From Callaeas wilsoni (Eukaryota > Chordata > Aves > Passeriformes > Callaeidae), in the NCBI GenBank assembly GCA_013398955.1, contig VWPU01017405.1, positions 62,001 to 126,000 on the forward strand: a DNA stretch of 64,000 nt, read 5' to 3'. The notes under the pieces were generated by a model. The model ran no database searches. It was not told where the DNA came from and was given only the letters and a program-made list of their open reading frames with translations. Positions 1 through 13,397 of the stretch are shown piece after piece. Position 1 is the stretch's first letter. Every line of letters begins with the position of its first letter. Position numbers and translations under genes: made by a program.

Positions 1-153
1 AATATCCAGCAATATTATGGATTTAGTTTTCTACTTAACCAGTGTTTAGATGCAGGTTCTGATGCAGTTCTTTTAAGCTGAGCTTTACATAATGAACTTA
101 TTATGCCAGAAATAAAGGAGGAAAACATATCAACATGTTTCTTCTGCTTCCAG
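1..153 (+). other. PAX3: PAX3 intron 6, 3' end
   Basis: This is the tail of the intron preceding PAX3 exon 7 (human numbering). It ends in the pyrimidine-rich tract TTTCTTCTGCTTCCAG, with the AG at 152-153. The exon starts with CC, completing a codon whose first base (G, for Ala) lies in exon 6 outside the window. Exons 1-6, which carry the paired domain, octapeptide and homeodomain, are therefore upstream of the window. Confidence 0.9.
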
Positions 154-368
154 CCGTGTCTGATCCAAGCAGCACCGTCCATAGACCTCAGCCTCTCCCT
201 CCAAGCACTGTGCACCAAAGCAGCCTCCCCTCGAACCCAGAGAGCAGCTCTGCCTATTGCCTCCCCAGCAGCAGGCACGGATTTTCCAGCTATACAGACA
301 GCTTTGTGCCTCCGTCCGGGCCCTCCAATCCCATGAACCCTGCCATTGGCAATGGCCTCTCACCTCAG
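154..368 (+). CDS. PAX3: PAX3 exon 7 (transactivation domain, first part)
   Basis: PAX3 is a paired-box/homeodomain transcription factor of neural crest, dorsal neural tube and muscle progenitors. This exon encodes the start of its C-terminal Pro/Ser/Thr-rich transactivation domain. The 215-bp exon (2 bases plus 71 codons) reads [20 protein letters not shown] at its start and GNGLSPQ at its end, nearly identical to human PAX3. Differences I can name from memory are SLPSNPE for TIPSNPD, SSRHG for STRHG, and MNPA for MNPT. The acceptor is CAG at 151-153 and the donor is GT at 369-370. PAX7, the close paralogue, has a clearly different sequence in the following exon, so the call is PAX3. The gene is partial here because exons 1-6 lie upstream. 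In human, intron 7 just after this exon is where PAX3-FOXO1 fusion breakpoints fall. Confidence 0.97.
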
Positions 369-3300
369 GTCAGTCCTGTGTTTTCAGACAGAGGATTTGC
401 TGTATACCAGAACCAAAGAGTCTATTCCCTCAGGCCACAGTATAATGAATTGCCAAATTTAAACCATAATGTATTCTTTATATAAGCCACATGATTTCAG
501 TTTGCTAGTTTCCTTTTTTTTTTTTTTAAATTTTTTTCCTCCTACTGGCTGAATGAAGAGTCATAGCTTATATTTAATTTCAACTGATTTATAACGGAAT
601 CATGCAGACTTCATGTTTGCATTCGGTTGTCAAGCATTTGTAATGTACTACTCTTCTCCTGAAGATCCATGGCTAGGTACAGAAAACAGCTCTTGTATTT
701 TTTCTGTGAATAAAATATCTCTTTAAAATAACCTCATCAAGATTTTACCAAATGGTCCAGGAGAATTATGGGCAAGTTGTATGAGGACAGTTCCAAGGAC
801 TGAGAAATGTGTATCGAGATGAGCTATAATCGAGTTATAAATACATAAATTGGGAGTGTTACTGCTCTTTGGCAATATATAAATGCATGAATACCATAAT
901 TGTTTTTCTAATTTGCGTGAGCTCTTTTAAGGAAATCATGTTAATAAATTGCCTGGATAATTGAGTGTCGAAAGATTGGTTAAATTTTCCTACACACGGC
1001 ATCCGTCTGAAGCTGACATTATTAGTTAAAGCTTGAATAGATAGTCGTTTATTTTATTAGCAAGACTTTTGCCCAGGTGCTTGGAAAGAGATGTCCACTA
1101 AATTCTGAGGAGTCACAAAGAGGATGCAATCTATAATTACAATCAGGAATCTCTTCAGGGCTAAAAGTGAGAGTTTTAACAGCTTTATCTGCTTTCTACC
1201 CTTTCTTCCTTTCAGTGGTTAGAAAAACAGAGAGAAGCTCAGAATGACACAAATGAAAAGTGAAAAGACAATTATACTCAATTACACACTAATCACTGAC
1301 TATCACCACTGCCTAAGCAGGGAGAGGGCAATCTAATAGGCAGAAAATGAGATTTTAATGGCACAAAGGGTGGCCAAAATAACGACTCGTATATCTTTGC
1401 CTCCTTCGTTTTCTTCAACTTGTGGTTTGCATCTCGGGAGTGCAGTTCCTGATTCCTGTGCAATGGTGATAACTCTGTGCAGCTGAAAAGTTCAAAGGCA
1501 CCGGAGTTGAAAAGTATGAATAACAAAGGCAATGAAATAAACATTTTTGCCCAAAGGCAAAAGTTCATAAACTCTTTTTTGTAACGGTAAATGTAATTAA
1601 GATTCACAGATTCCTATAGCATAGAGTGAGGTACAAAACTTTATGACTTGAAACCTCAGGAAAAAAATACCAACAGAAAAACAAACGGATGTACTTCCAA
1701 CAAGATTTGAATAGATTTTGTTTGAAAGAATTCTGATTTCTAAATGCGAACTCCAACAAAATCCATGACATTATATTAGCTGTTTCTTTTTTTTTTAAAT
1801 GGCTAGTTTCATAGTGTGCAAGGCTTCCACATTTTGGACATAATTATCTATCTGGTTTTCAATGTTAATCCATAAAAAGTAGTTGTTAGTGTCAGTTTAA
1901 ATGTGTGTTAGTTCTGGCTATGGAAAATGTGATCTTTTTTTTCCCCTTTCACAAAGCTTTTATTGTCTGTGACACAGAAGTGGAGCACAACAGTAAAGAA
2001 ATCTTGTGATGGCTGGGCAAAATGGGACAAAAATGTGAGGCCAAGACTCCTCCTGCCAAAGTCTTGCTGATTTGAGGTTTGATGAAATCAAAAGGAGATT
2101 CTGTGCTTTTTTACACCCAATTTTGTCTTTACACTAGGAGACTTATGATGGTTTTTTGTTTGTTTTTATTTTTTCCTTAGACTTTTGAAACATTTTTCTA
2201 ACCCAGTGTTTAGTGCTTCTGGCCATGTCCAGCAGCTCTACCAACAGGTTTAGGAGGATGCTGATCCCTCTGAAGCTGACACTGTGCTTTTATTGCTCAG
2301 TGCATAGAGGAGATTACTTATATCCATTTCGATTTGGAACAACTTCTTGGCAACTGAATGATTAACTTCAACAGATGTTAAAAATCTTCCCATCAAAGAA
2401 ACAAATGAAAAACTAAGACCTGAATTCATGTGGCATTACCAACAGCTCCTCCATATCAGTTTTGGTCCCTAAACAATGAGTTAGAGACATGTATAAAATG
2501 TAGAGATGTGTAAAGTGACACACTCAGACTTTGTGTTTATATAATGGAGTGATACAGCCTCAAACATGTAAATTATGTGCAACAAATTGTGGCACTGTAG
2601 CAAACCAGTGAAACTCTTAATGCCCAAAGCAGCCTCAGCTGCTGGTCACGGTGTTGGTGTGCGAAGTGCCCCTTCGTTGTGGGGTGTGCCACTGTGCATC
2701 CCTCTCTGTGCTTCCTCAGGGCTCTTCCTGAGGTGCTGAAAGAGAGGCTGAGGTAAGATAAAGTCGAAAGCCAGTTCTGCATTTGGGGTTTCATGAAAAA
2801 GGGAAACAGGAGTTTTCCTGCTGAGTGGGCATGTTGCACTGCCCTGCCTGTGTGCTTGGAATTTAGATGAGAAAGAAAGAGGGTCTATTTACTAGCCAGT
2901 GCATTTTTGACCACAATAAATCTGGGTGTGTGAGCAATTAACATAATGTTTCCACCCATCCATGTGTCCTTTGCAGGCAAGTGCTCCTGACAAACTGAGT
3001 CCAAAGCTGAATTGGCTGACTGTAGGGGGAAGAGGGGCTTTGTCTGAAGCCCAGATAATATTTTGTGATTTAAAAAAACCCACCCTCAGAACGTACAGAA
3101 CAAAATCCAATACTAAGATTCACAGGATCATACTCTTAGCAGACTTAAACCTCTTTCTCTTCTTTGACATGGATTTATTACAAGTGAGGGTCTGACACAC
3201 AGACCCCAGGCAAGCGTTGTTTTCTATGTAGAACAGTTCCATTCTAACTTTTTTTTTTAATATGATGGACAAATATGGTGTTTAAGGCAAGCACTGATGA

Positions 3301-6300
3301 AGGCAGAGGACAACCAGAGACACCTAGGGTGATATAATTTTATTTTTATTGTGTTAGCCTTGAATTTTGGGGTGAGAGAGGATGGTATTTCTCAGTTCTA
3401 GGAAGCAGAATGCCCTGTTATATACCAGTCTTGCAAGCTGGATATTAAAAGGTTGTTGAGCTTGTTTAAAAATATAGCAGAACAGAAGGAGTTCCACCTT
3501 GTTTAATACTTGGCACTTTTTAACATCAAGACAAGATCTGCAGATATTCTTCAGGTGACTTATTATTCTTCGCGCTCATTTGGTTTATTCATTACTACCT
3601 GGATGTGGTGAGAGAACCTCTGTCTTGCAGGCATGCATCGGGTTGCTTTTGCTGGAAAAAGTCAGGGATTAATGTCTTGGGGAGCTGGCAGCCTGGAGTG
3701 TCCTTGTTTGTATTTCATGAAAAAGCAACTCGACTGCAAGCATGACATCTCAGCCAGAGCTCTTTAAATATAATGTCAGAAAAGAGATTATTAGTGTGTA
3801 ATATATGTAAATTGCATATTTTTATGTTTTCTATGCCTATTATGCAGCTCCTTGCCTGTCATGCATACATTTATGGGAATATTGTATTCCCTTTTCAAAT
3901 TAGATTTTAGTTGCTCAGTAAATTTTCTTTTAACAAATGTTTGTTAACTCAGAATTGTGGGGGAATAGCATATCTGGACGTTAATGTATGTATACAGGAC
4001 TTAGGCATGGTACTTTCTGATTAGTGACCATTGCTGCCTTTTTGCCGTGAAGCAGAACAGTGACTGCAGAAACACTTGTCTCACAACTGCAGGTGTATGG
4101 GCTTAGTAAAGGGCAGATTGTTTTAAAGACAGGATATCAATATTTTGAACTGCTTCATTTAAGATAAGGAAAAAGACTCTTCCGGTGTACATCGGCATCC
4201 CCTGACCTCGTCATGTGCTTTTTATTAGTGTCAGAGCAGCAGCTTGCCCTACACCAGGTCAGGCAGCTTGCTGCTTTGGAGAGTGCTGTTCTGGCTGCTG
4301 TGGGTCCAGGAGGAGCAGCAATACTCTGCTCGAATTGCTGCCCACAAGGCCGTGTGCTTCCTGTATTTAACCTGTAGGATATTTAAACTGTAGGATAATC
4401 CAGGCTTAAACAGTGCTGCAGTGGTGAGCTTTTACTGGGAGAAGAACAAACGTGTGTAACCTGTCTCCTGCTAGGCATGATTTTTTTTCCTCCTTGCCCT
4501 CTAGAAAACTTCTCAGATCTACTCTCTCCTCTTCCTTGCCTTCTCCCCGCATAATTGAATCAAACCCGTAGCTTTAAAGGCTGCAGTTTTGAAATGGGAA
4601 TTGGATTGAGTATTGAATGGGCTGTGCAGGAGACCATAACAGTCTTTAACAAAGTTTGCAGTTTCATGCCATTACCTGGAGCTCAGGAATAATCTTGATA
4701 AGAAAATCCCAAACTTTTCTGTGAACAGTAGTAACGATGCAAGCTGTTTCAAGGTTTCTTTCTTCTACTGTCAAAACATTTCACTGCCTGAGTTTAAGAG
4801 CTACCCTGTAACTGCTTTTGGTGAGATAGATCTTAGGCAATGGGCTTCTCTTAAGCCTTTGAGAGCACTTGGTTTTCATTAACCTGACGTATGGAACTGA
4901 TGGCAGCTGTCGAATCAGTTAGATATGTTCATATTGTCTTGTTAACTCTGTTTTTAAGGGAGGCACAGGAACCAGGGGCTAAAAACTTTCATTCCCTCAT
5001 TAAGAGGGACAAGAGCAGTGAAAAAAAGCAACTATTAATTCGTTATACTTTTCCCTGTACCTTCTGTTGGGTTACTTTGAACTGGTTGCCCACAGAAACA
5101 TTTCATTTGGGTTCAAGTCCCACAGCAATGAGAAGCTCATGATCTTTGTCATAATGCACTTGGCTTTGAGAGCTCTTTGCTTAATGACCCAAGAACATGA
5201 GACAGGGCATGGATCTCTTTGTGAGTAAGAAAGTTAATACACATGATATAATTTTCATGAATATGAGTTTTTGTTCTTTTTTTTCTTTAATTTAAAAATA
5301 GAAGTTCGGACAATGGGGTTGATTATTTTTTGTTTCTGTGAGTAGAATTGAGATTCAATAGTTTTGTAATTATTATTGTGTAAAAATAACATGTATTATT
5401 TCTTTTGTAAATATTCTAATATTTTGTATAAAATATTCTCTATTGTATATACATATACATTTAAAGATAACATAACATATGTACTAAATACATTAATATA
5501 GCAGAAACAATAAACAGGTGACTGTATGTTTCTGACTGTCCACCTTAACTTTTCTCTTTTGATTTGTTTTGCTTTCAGGCATAACAAATCCATATATCCC
5601 AATTGCTGAGGGAAGGTGTTTGAGAGCTGAGCTAGTGACAGCTGGGCTGGTGTTCATGATGGCCAGAATCCTTCTTTTGTGTTTGGGGCTGAATAGAAGG
5701 TGGGAGGAGGAGAGTTCACAGGCAAAGAGCAACCTAAAACCAAATTTAGGCTTGTTATGAATTCTTTTGAGTAATATTGCCATAGCTGAGCATTTAAACT
5801 CATGAGACTCAGTCTCCGAGGCTGCTTGAAAAACTTGTGAGAGGTTTAATTGTATAGATATATATTCATATAAATTATGAGTATATGTTCATCTTTGAGC
5901 TTTGTTTTGCCTTTTCAGTCATCTTTGGTTGCTTTTCATACAACCAGGGGCTCAAGAATTAGCTGATCTTAGAATTATTTTGGTGACGTTACCAAGTTCT
6001 GGGACTCTGTGATCCAGCACTTTAAAAAAGACATGAGTTTTGTGATGGACTGTAATAACGTTTTGAAAATTGGTAATCCTCTGTAGGTAAAAATGTATTT
6101 CATGAAAGAATCAAGTTATCCTTTTAATTATCCTAAATGTGCACCAGTGCACCTTCTCTAATTCTAGTGTAGGTACCAGTGATACCTGGTGGTGTGAAAT
6201 CAGTATGAGGTCTCATTGGATACGAGTATGCAAAAGGTCAGATCATCAGTGTCCAAAGTCAGTACATTTGCTCTTATTTTCATCAACCAAATGTATGGTT

Positions 6301-9300
6301 TCCAGCTCTTGCCATTCAGCAAAAAATTGCTTTCTGTCGGGTTTCTTGTAATCAATAGAAATATTCATATATATAAAATGAATCAGCAACATGGTTCTAG
6401 GATCCTATAGGTATAGATCCATTTAGCTAGTTAACTTTAATTAATTCTCTAAAATCTCTCACTATACTGCATGATAACAACCCTTTTTGTGTTCTTTCTT
6501 GTGCAATATTTTGTTTTTTGAGAGATTTCTCTACAGTGAAGAGAGTTAACAGCAGGTAATGCCATTCATCTCGGAAGGAGTTTGAAATTTTCAGTGTTAG
6601 TGATGAATGAGGGTATCTGACCCACATCTGTTTTACATTAGAATGGAACATTGCCCTGACATCGTTAGGAGCATTTGTCAAGATTCCCTGGACAGAGCTT
6701 CTGTAAATTACATGCTGCAAATGTGTCAGGGTCAGATAAGAGGATATCATTAACTGCGCTAAAGTTTACTCATGGTTCTGTCAGTTCAACTTAATATGTT
6801 AACTGCCAACCATTTTCCTTGAGATGTTTCATTAAATCTTTCATTCACAGGAGGGGAAAAATAGTATCACTGTACCCAAAAAATATTGCACATGTTCTTT
6901 TCTCATAAATCATATTAATTGCAGGCATGGTCACAAAGCATATTAAACACAGGCATGCGTAAATGAATTAAAACATATGAGAATTTTATTGTGCCTATGG
7001 AGGGTCCTACATCCTAAAATACTAACCACGTTAACAGCCAGAATGTTTCATTTCAATAAAACAAGCTGGTTTTTTTAGTTTAATGGCCTTTATTTTGGTG
7101 ATAATAGAAGTATTTTCCAACAGCTGATAATGGACCAGACATTGCGTTCATGCCTTTAAGGCTTTCATCACTCGAGTTCTCTTTTTTGGTCGTATCTTCA
7201 GCTGGTGGTTCTGTGCTGACTCCACCAGCAAGGAATTTGTACTAATGAATATTTTGGATTGCTTCAGATGTGTTCTCTGAAAACTTTTATGTAGAATTTG
7301 GTTGTTGCAGTCCACTGTGTTCTGTTTACTTATTCCTAATTTCACTTTGTTTTCTAATAGAATGATTTTATCAATTACATATATTGTATTTTATTGTATA
7401 AGCACAAAGGCTGTGCATCAACATTCCTCTGTGTGTTTTGTAAAACGTGAGAACAAAATATATGTAGCTAAAAAACTTAAATCTGATTTCTTTTTTTGCA
7501 TTTATAGCAGTTCTACTCTAAAATAAATAGAATTGCATCACTTTAATTCTAGGTGTTAGCTCAGCCCTTGGACTCTGGGTCATTGAGGCTGACAATCACT
7601 AATTTAGCTTTCCCAAAGTGATTTAGAAGGAAGCACATATTTTCCAGTAATTTGGATGGTATATGGATTGAATAAATTTATTTTCTGCCTTAATTATTAT
7701 AAGGCAATCATATCTGTTTACTTCCTTAGAACTATACTGCTTCATACCCACAGAAGATCTGAGCTGCAAAATCCAGATCCTTGTGTGTCTTCAGTGCACG
7801 GCTAAGCCGAGGGTGCTGAGCATCTTGCAGACATGGCCCATTAATGGATTTCTAATTGATTAGGTGAAAGTTAGCCATGCCCTTCCTGTAACTCCTTGTA
7901 TGGGTGAGAAGGTCATCGCACATACCGCAGCAAAGACTCCTGCCCCGAGGCTACTTCCCTCAGAGCTTTCAAAACAGACATGACCAAAAATCTAATTATT
8001 TAGATACTAATCAACTGCAGGATGATTTTGAAGGCCTCTGAAGAAGATATTTCTAGGAAGCTGGTTACTGTTCAGACTTTAGTTTTCTCCAGCACAGAGA
8101 CGGACGGCTCAGTCAGTTCTGCTCCAGAATATCTACTAGGTGCATGTCCACTTAATAAAATGATGCCTAATTATTTTCTAATTTTAAAAAGTTAAAGTAA
8201 ATCTCACCAAATGCTAATTTTAGTTTGTCAAAGAAAAGAAGTCTCTATACAAATAGAGGTGCTAGTGATGTTTGAGTGGTGTTTGAGACTTTGTCTGCAT
8301 CCAGGTTTAAATTTCAAGACAAGTCTCTTATTTTAAAAGAGCTTCCAATCTGAAAGTTTTTGAGCTCATTGTTTTTGCTGGCAAAGTCCAAATAATTCTG
8401 TCTCGGGTTTTATTCTATAGAAAATGTTAAATTAAAAAAACCCCTCTAGTTGAAATACACAGTTGGTAAAAGAATTATTTACCCAAATTAGCAATTGGTC
8501 CTAAAAGTGCTGGCAGGCAGTGTGCGATGTGAGAGCCCTGAGGCAGAGAAGAGTTCCCCTCTGACAGAGCCCAGCTCAGCCCCTTCTCCTTGCTCTTGAA
8601 CTTGGAACAGAACGAGGGGAAGTCCTGTAAATATTGGTGTCACACTGGCCCTACACGGCAATGGAAAGGATTGCGCACTTGAGATTTCTGATAAACCCCT
8701 GTGCGTTTTAAACTGTAGTCAAAACCATGATTCTCCTGCCAACATAAATATTTTCCAAAGTAGTAATTTTCAATGTAAATGTTTAAGTTATCTCATGGAT
8801 TTTTTTGTAGTTCTGTCTCTTCTTTTAACTCTATTAGTGTTAATTGCAAGGGACAAGGATCAATATTACCCAAATTAACATAGATTCTAATGCTGTGTCC
8901 TGCTGATGCAATGTCAAATCATTAAGCATGCTACATTTTTGGACCATATAAAATTCCAAAGTTATAAGAAAAATATTTAGAATTTCTGAAACAGAAATGC
9001 TTGTTAAAATAATAGAAATTTTAATAGTTTTCAGAACCAATTTTTAGAACAAAAATTTGAGATTTCAACTCAAGTGATTTCAACTTTTGGGGAGCTTTGG
9101 CAAAAAATTATGTGCAGATAACACAATTTTTCAACCTGTGGTAATTTCAGAGGGTATTTTTATTATTAACCCCAAGTGCTTATAACAGGTTTTAGGCATT
9201 GAATATATTTGCTGAATTAAATAGAAAATATCTTATGTCCTGAATCTAAATTAATCTTGTTTTTATAACTTAACAGTTGTAAGATTTCAATATCTGAATG

Positions 9301-11034
9301 AAGTCTTTGCATATATTTTGGAATTTCTTTTTGCATGAAAGCTTCAGTTTGTGAAACATTCGGCAAATACCACGTGTTAAACTCATGTTTTACAGCTTAG
9401 TGAATCAGAAGTGAACATTCCAGTGCTGCATGTAGTAACTGAACTTCTTTCTCAGCATTTTTCTTTTTAGTGAGATATATTGGGTGGATTTGATGCAAAC
9501 ATTTTGTGTTCTGGATGCAGGAATCTGGATTTCTCTTTCTGAACTACTCTGTTTCTACCTCTTGCTCTTTTCCTAATCAAACATGTAAATATTGGGTAGG
9601 TCTTCTTTCCCACCTAAATCAGAATCCCTGGATCTTGTTTCATCTATTTATTTAAAAAAAATAAACCCAAACAAGCAAACAACTCAGAGCTGGAAACACA
9701 AGCTCCCTGCAATAGTAATACCTTTTCATTTGTGATGGAAAATAAGTACAATTCCAGGAGGACCATCAGAACTTTAGGAAACAGATATGTTTTTATGAGG
9801 TTTAATTTTGTCTTTAAAAAATAGACTCCAATTTTTAAAAATTCTCTTTAGTTTGTGGCAAGAATTGCTGCGAAGCAAAATGGTCATCAAATAGCACATC
9901 ATATAATTGTAATGACTTTTCGGAGCAAGAACAGCCTGTAAATTGTCACAATATGCAGCTTTGGCAGAAGCTGTATGTCACCCATCTGTTAGAAGATGCA
10001 GAAGTGCTCTTGTCAGGCTCTGAAGTGCAATTTATTTCAGCAAAAGTAAACAAATCTCAGTCATACACTTATTTTCAAAGTGTTCTATAGTAGAGTGCCA
10101 GGAAAGGAAATGTTCACCAACCTGTAGTGAGAGAGATATTTGAACAACAAGAACTTTTCACTATAGTTTCGTGCTTGAAAATGCAGATGCTTTTGAAATT
10201 TTTTCTCATTCTTCTACTGGAAATTATGGCCTAGAGGGCTGGGCTTTTATAGGGACAAGCATGTATTTTCCAGTAAACTCTTTTCAGCTACTGATTTCAT
10301 AACTGTCCCTGTAGAAGCAGCTTAATAAGGGAGTCACAGCTGACTTGAAGTTGCTCTGGAAAGCCTGACCCTTTCTGTTGTGTCCTCTAACTCAGATGAT
10401 GGAATCAATAACTGGTGTTATGACCAGGACTTTGCTCTTGCACGTTAATTTCTTTACAGCACACGGGGCATGCAGCAGCGGGGGTACAGCTGCTCTGCCC
10501 CTTGCCCAGCACCCAGAACATCAGGATTCACTGGAGTTCTTTGTTACTTCCATCAGCAGTGCTACTGGGATCTGCTCCAAACTGATTTCATTGTCATGGT
10601 TCCTGATCTTGGAGAAGAAAATTGTGTGAGGTTTTTCACAGCTTTTTTATGTTTGTAGATCACGTGGGACAGCATGGTTAAACAGACACTACTTGCTTTT
10701 TGTTCTCTTATAATTTAGTACTCAAGGAATAAACATCTGCATAACTCCCAGCTGGGGCTGGGATCAGGCACTCCAAAACCACAAAAGTTTTAAAAAATAT
10801 TTTTCCTTATTTGCCCCAGTATCACTTCTTATTGCTTGTTAGCCATCAGATTTTATTTTGGTGGATCATGCAACCAAATTCTACTTCCTCCTGAGATTAG
10901 CTACTCAAAGCACAATTCAAGTATCAAGTCTACCTGGTTTAGGAAATCAAATTATAGATTCGAGAACTTCTGTGGCTCTGTAAGCAATGCAGTTCTTCAT
11001 ATATTTTAACTCTTTCTATTATTCTACCTCTTAG
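369..11034 (+). other. PAX3: PAX3 intron 7
   Basis: This 10,666-bp intron runs from GTCAGT at 369 to CTACCTCTTAG at 11034, in phase 0. No exon or RNA gene was recognised inside it. It is AT-rich, with many short T and A tracts and no transposon I can name. The part with most visible structure is about 7840-8220, where homeodomain core motifs (TAAT/ATTA) cluster, including the palindrome TAATTGATTA at 7853-7862. The open frames inside the intron are short and resemble nothing I know. Confidence 0.92.
7840..8220. promoter_or_regulatory. Candidate homeodomain-rich regulatory element in PAX3 intron 7
   Basis: There is a palindromic TAATTGATTA at 7853-7862, which has the P2 form (TAAT-N2-ATTA) bound cooperatively by paired-class homeodomains such as PAX3 itself. 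An ATTAATGG lies just before it. Further cores follow: CTAATTATTTAG near 7992, CTAATC near 8007, CTAATTATTTTCTAATTTT near 8167, and CTAATTTTAG near 8213. The motifs are directly visible, but enhancer function is inference. The region is AT-rich, so some cores are expected by chance. Confidence 0.25.
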
Positions 11035-11795
<761 letters not shown>

Positions 11796-11830
11796 GTGCC
11801 TTTCATTATCTGAAGCCAGATATTGCATAA
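11796..11830 (+). CDS. PAX3: PAX3 exon 9, C-terminus and stop
   Basis: The exon begins GT (completing Ser), followed by codons for AFHYLKPDIA and a TAA stop at 11828-11830. This is the C-terminus of the PAX3 splice form that joins exon 8 to exon 9 (PAX3d in human naming). The acceptor is TTTTTGCAG at 11787-11795, and the phase matches the exon 8 donor. The coding portion is only 35 bases, so it is easily missed by ORF searches. The exon continues as the 3' UTR. Confidence 0.96.
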
Positions 11831-12113
11831 ATGAACTGTCCACTTCAAGTTAAAGCTGGTCTTGTTTTCCGGTCTCACTCCAAGGCTTGGATATGAGGGA
11901 TCTTCTCAACACAGTGCAGCCTAAACTGGGGCAGTCCCACTGAGAGAAACAAGCTTGTTATGTTCTCTCCAGTCATAGCTTTTAGCAGACATTTGAAGGC
12001 TGGACAAAGCTATACAGAAGACAAAGGCCAAAAGCAATAATGAATAAATGTGACATGCTTCATTATGAGTGGGTGTACAAAACAGAGCAGTATTTAACAT
12101 CACAGCCTGGCAA

Positions 12114-12121
12114 ACATTCCA
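12114..12121 (+). promoter_or_regulatory. miR-1/miR-206 8-mer seed match in PAX3 3' UTR
   Basis: The sequence ACATTCCA is a perfect 8-mer target for the shared seed of miR-1 and miR-206. These muscle microRNAs are known to repress Pax3 through its 3' UTR during myogenic differentiation. The match is seen directly; function at this site is inferred from that known regulation. Confidence 0.6.
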
Positions 12122-12938
12122 TTTTTTTGTTGTTGTTGAAATTAATGTGCATTAATTGGGAGAAATGGAACTTTTTGAAACTGAACTTAGAGCAGTTTAG
12201 CTCTGCATACTCTGACTCATCTGACATCCAGTGCTGACTCTAGTCTAACTTTCAAACAGCTCAGTTTCTGAAGCAAGGTTGGGAGAACCTCTCACTGTAC
12301 ACACTGGAAATTGCCATCAAGAGGAAACGTCACAGTCCTAGGAAGCTGGATAAGTGTGAAAGACTTCCCGAGCAACTCATTGGTTACCTTACCATCACCT
12401 TGTCAATAAATGTCACTCACAGGTTTTGCTTTACTGAGAGAGGAGATCTTGTGTAACATGAAACTCAGATTTTACCTTTTTGTATGTTTTCCCAGTGTGT
12501 TTTACCCTTTTCAACAAACATGGGAGACAAAAACCCCACCAACAAAACGACTGATTTTTCATAACTGCCTAGCAATGTGCAATACCGTGTACCTCACACA
12601 AACTTTGGGATCATCCAAAGTCATAGATATAGAATCAGAACTATATTTTTGCAGGTACTTTTATTTTTGCAGTGCATAATTTCTGATGATAAAATACAGA
12701 AATGTTGCAGTCTGCTGGATTACTGAAATTCAGCTTGCTAATCATGATATAAAGGTCATCTTCAGGAAACAATACGAAGAAATGATTACGTTTACATGTT
12801 TTTTAGTGATGTACAGGACATAGAGATGGATCTGTATTTGACACATCTGTTTAAATTATACAACGATATCCAATATAGAAAGTATAATTATAGGAATAAG
12901 GTTTACAAGAAGTTTGCATCGTGACATTTTAAAATGTC

Positions 12939-12944
12939 AATAAA
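12939..12944 (+). promoter_or_regulatory. Likely PAX3 poly(A) signal (AATAAA)
   Basis: A canonical AATAAA is followed shortly by a T/G-rich stretch (TTTTGTGATGTTG). Of the five candidate hexamers it has the best downstream context by eye. Confidence 0.5.
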
Positions 12945-13040
12945 TTTGCGTTTTGTGATGTTGAGAGGAAGAGGACGGTGGAAGGCAGGATTATTTATTT
13001 CTCTCTATTCTTGGAACAAAGAGGGAAGCAGAACACAAAT

Positions 13041-13047
13041 ACATTCC
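13041..13047 (+). promoter_or_regulatory. Second miR-1/miR-206 seed match (7-mer) in PAX3 3' UTR
   Basis: ACATTCC followed by T is a 7-mer-m8 match to the miR-1/206 seed. It is present only in transcripts that use a poly(A) site beyond about 13,050. If the 12,939 signal is used, this site is excluded, so alternative polyadenylation would change how strongly the microRNAs act. Confidence 0.4.
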
Positions 13048-13181
13048 TTTTAGAGTTAAGGACTATGAAGTAGTGAGTTAGACTAGGTTCAGTACAGAGG
13101 TTAGTTCACACAATGGTCTTAAGGGTGATGGAAAAATGAAATATTATCTTTGTGTTGCAGCCTCTACAACAAAATGTGTTG

Positions 13182-13246
13182 TAAAAAAAAGAAAAATTCA
13201 AACAAAAAAAAAGAAAAAAAAGGAAAAAAAGAAAACAAAAAACAAA
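13182..13246. repeat. A-rich low-complexity tract
   Basis: About 65 bases of almost only A with scattered G and C, inside or just after the PAX3 3' UTR. It is immediately preceded by a perfect 7-bp inverted repeat, TACAACA / TGTTGTA (13165-13183), with a 5-base loop. No target duplication or retroposed body is recognisable upstream, so a retrotransposon tail is not supported. Confidence 0.7.
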
Positions 13247-13291
13247 TGTCTTTCATGTAAAAAGTTCAGTAAATATTTACTATTTATAATG

Positions 13292-13397
13292 AATAAACAT
13301 TATGAAGACTTGCAAAGCACTGATGATTTTGTCCTAAAATGTAGTATTGTGATAAATACATTGATACATTTTAATCTGAATATCATGAAGAAATAAA
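13292..13397 (+). promoter_or_regulatory. Alternative distal PAX3 poly(A) signals
   Basis: Two AATAAA hexamers at 13292-13297 and 13392-13397 follow an A-rich tract. The second is followed about 30-40 bases later by T/G-rich sequence (TATGAGTGTATTCTG). Either could end a longer PAX3 mRNA. Confidence 0.35.

Noticed and set aside
369..485. Open frame continuing from PAX3 exon 7 into intron 7 for 38 codons
   Set aside because: The GT donor and the phase to exon 8 are perfect, and the extension has no similarity to PAX3 or PAX7. I know of no such isoform.
13182..13246. A-rich tract as a processed-pseudogene poly(A) tail
   Set aside because: No retroposed gene body precedes it and no flanking direct repeats were seen.
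13136..13396. Lys-rich 86-codon ORF
   Set aside because: It is the translation of the A-rich tract in the PAX3 3' UTR.
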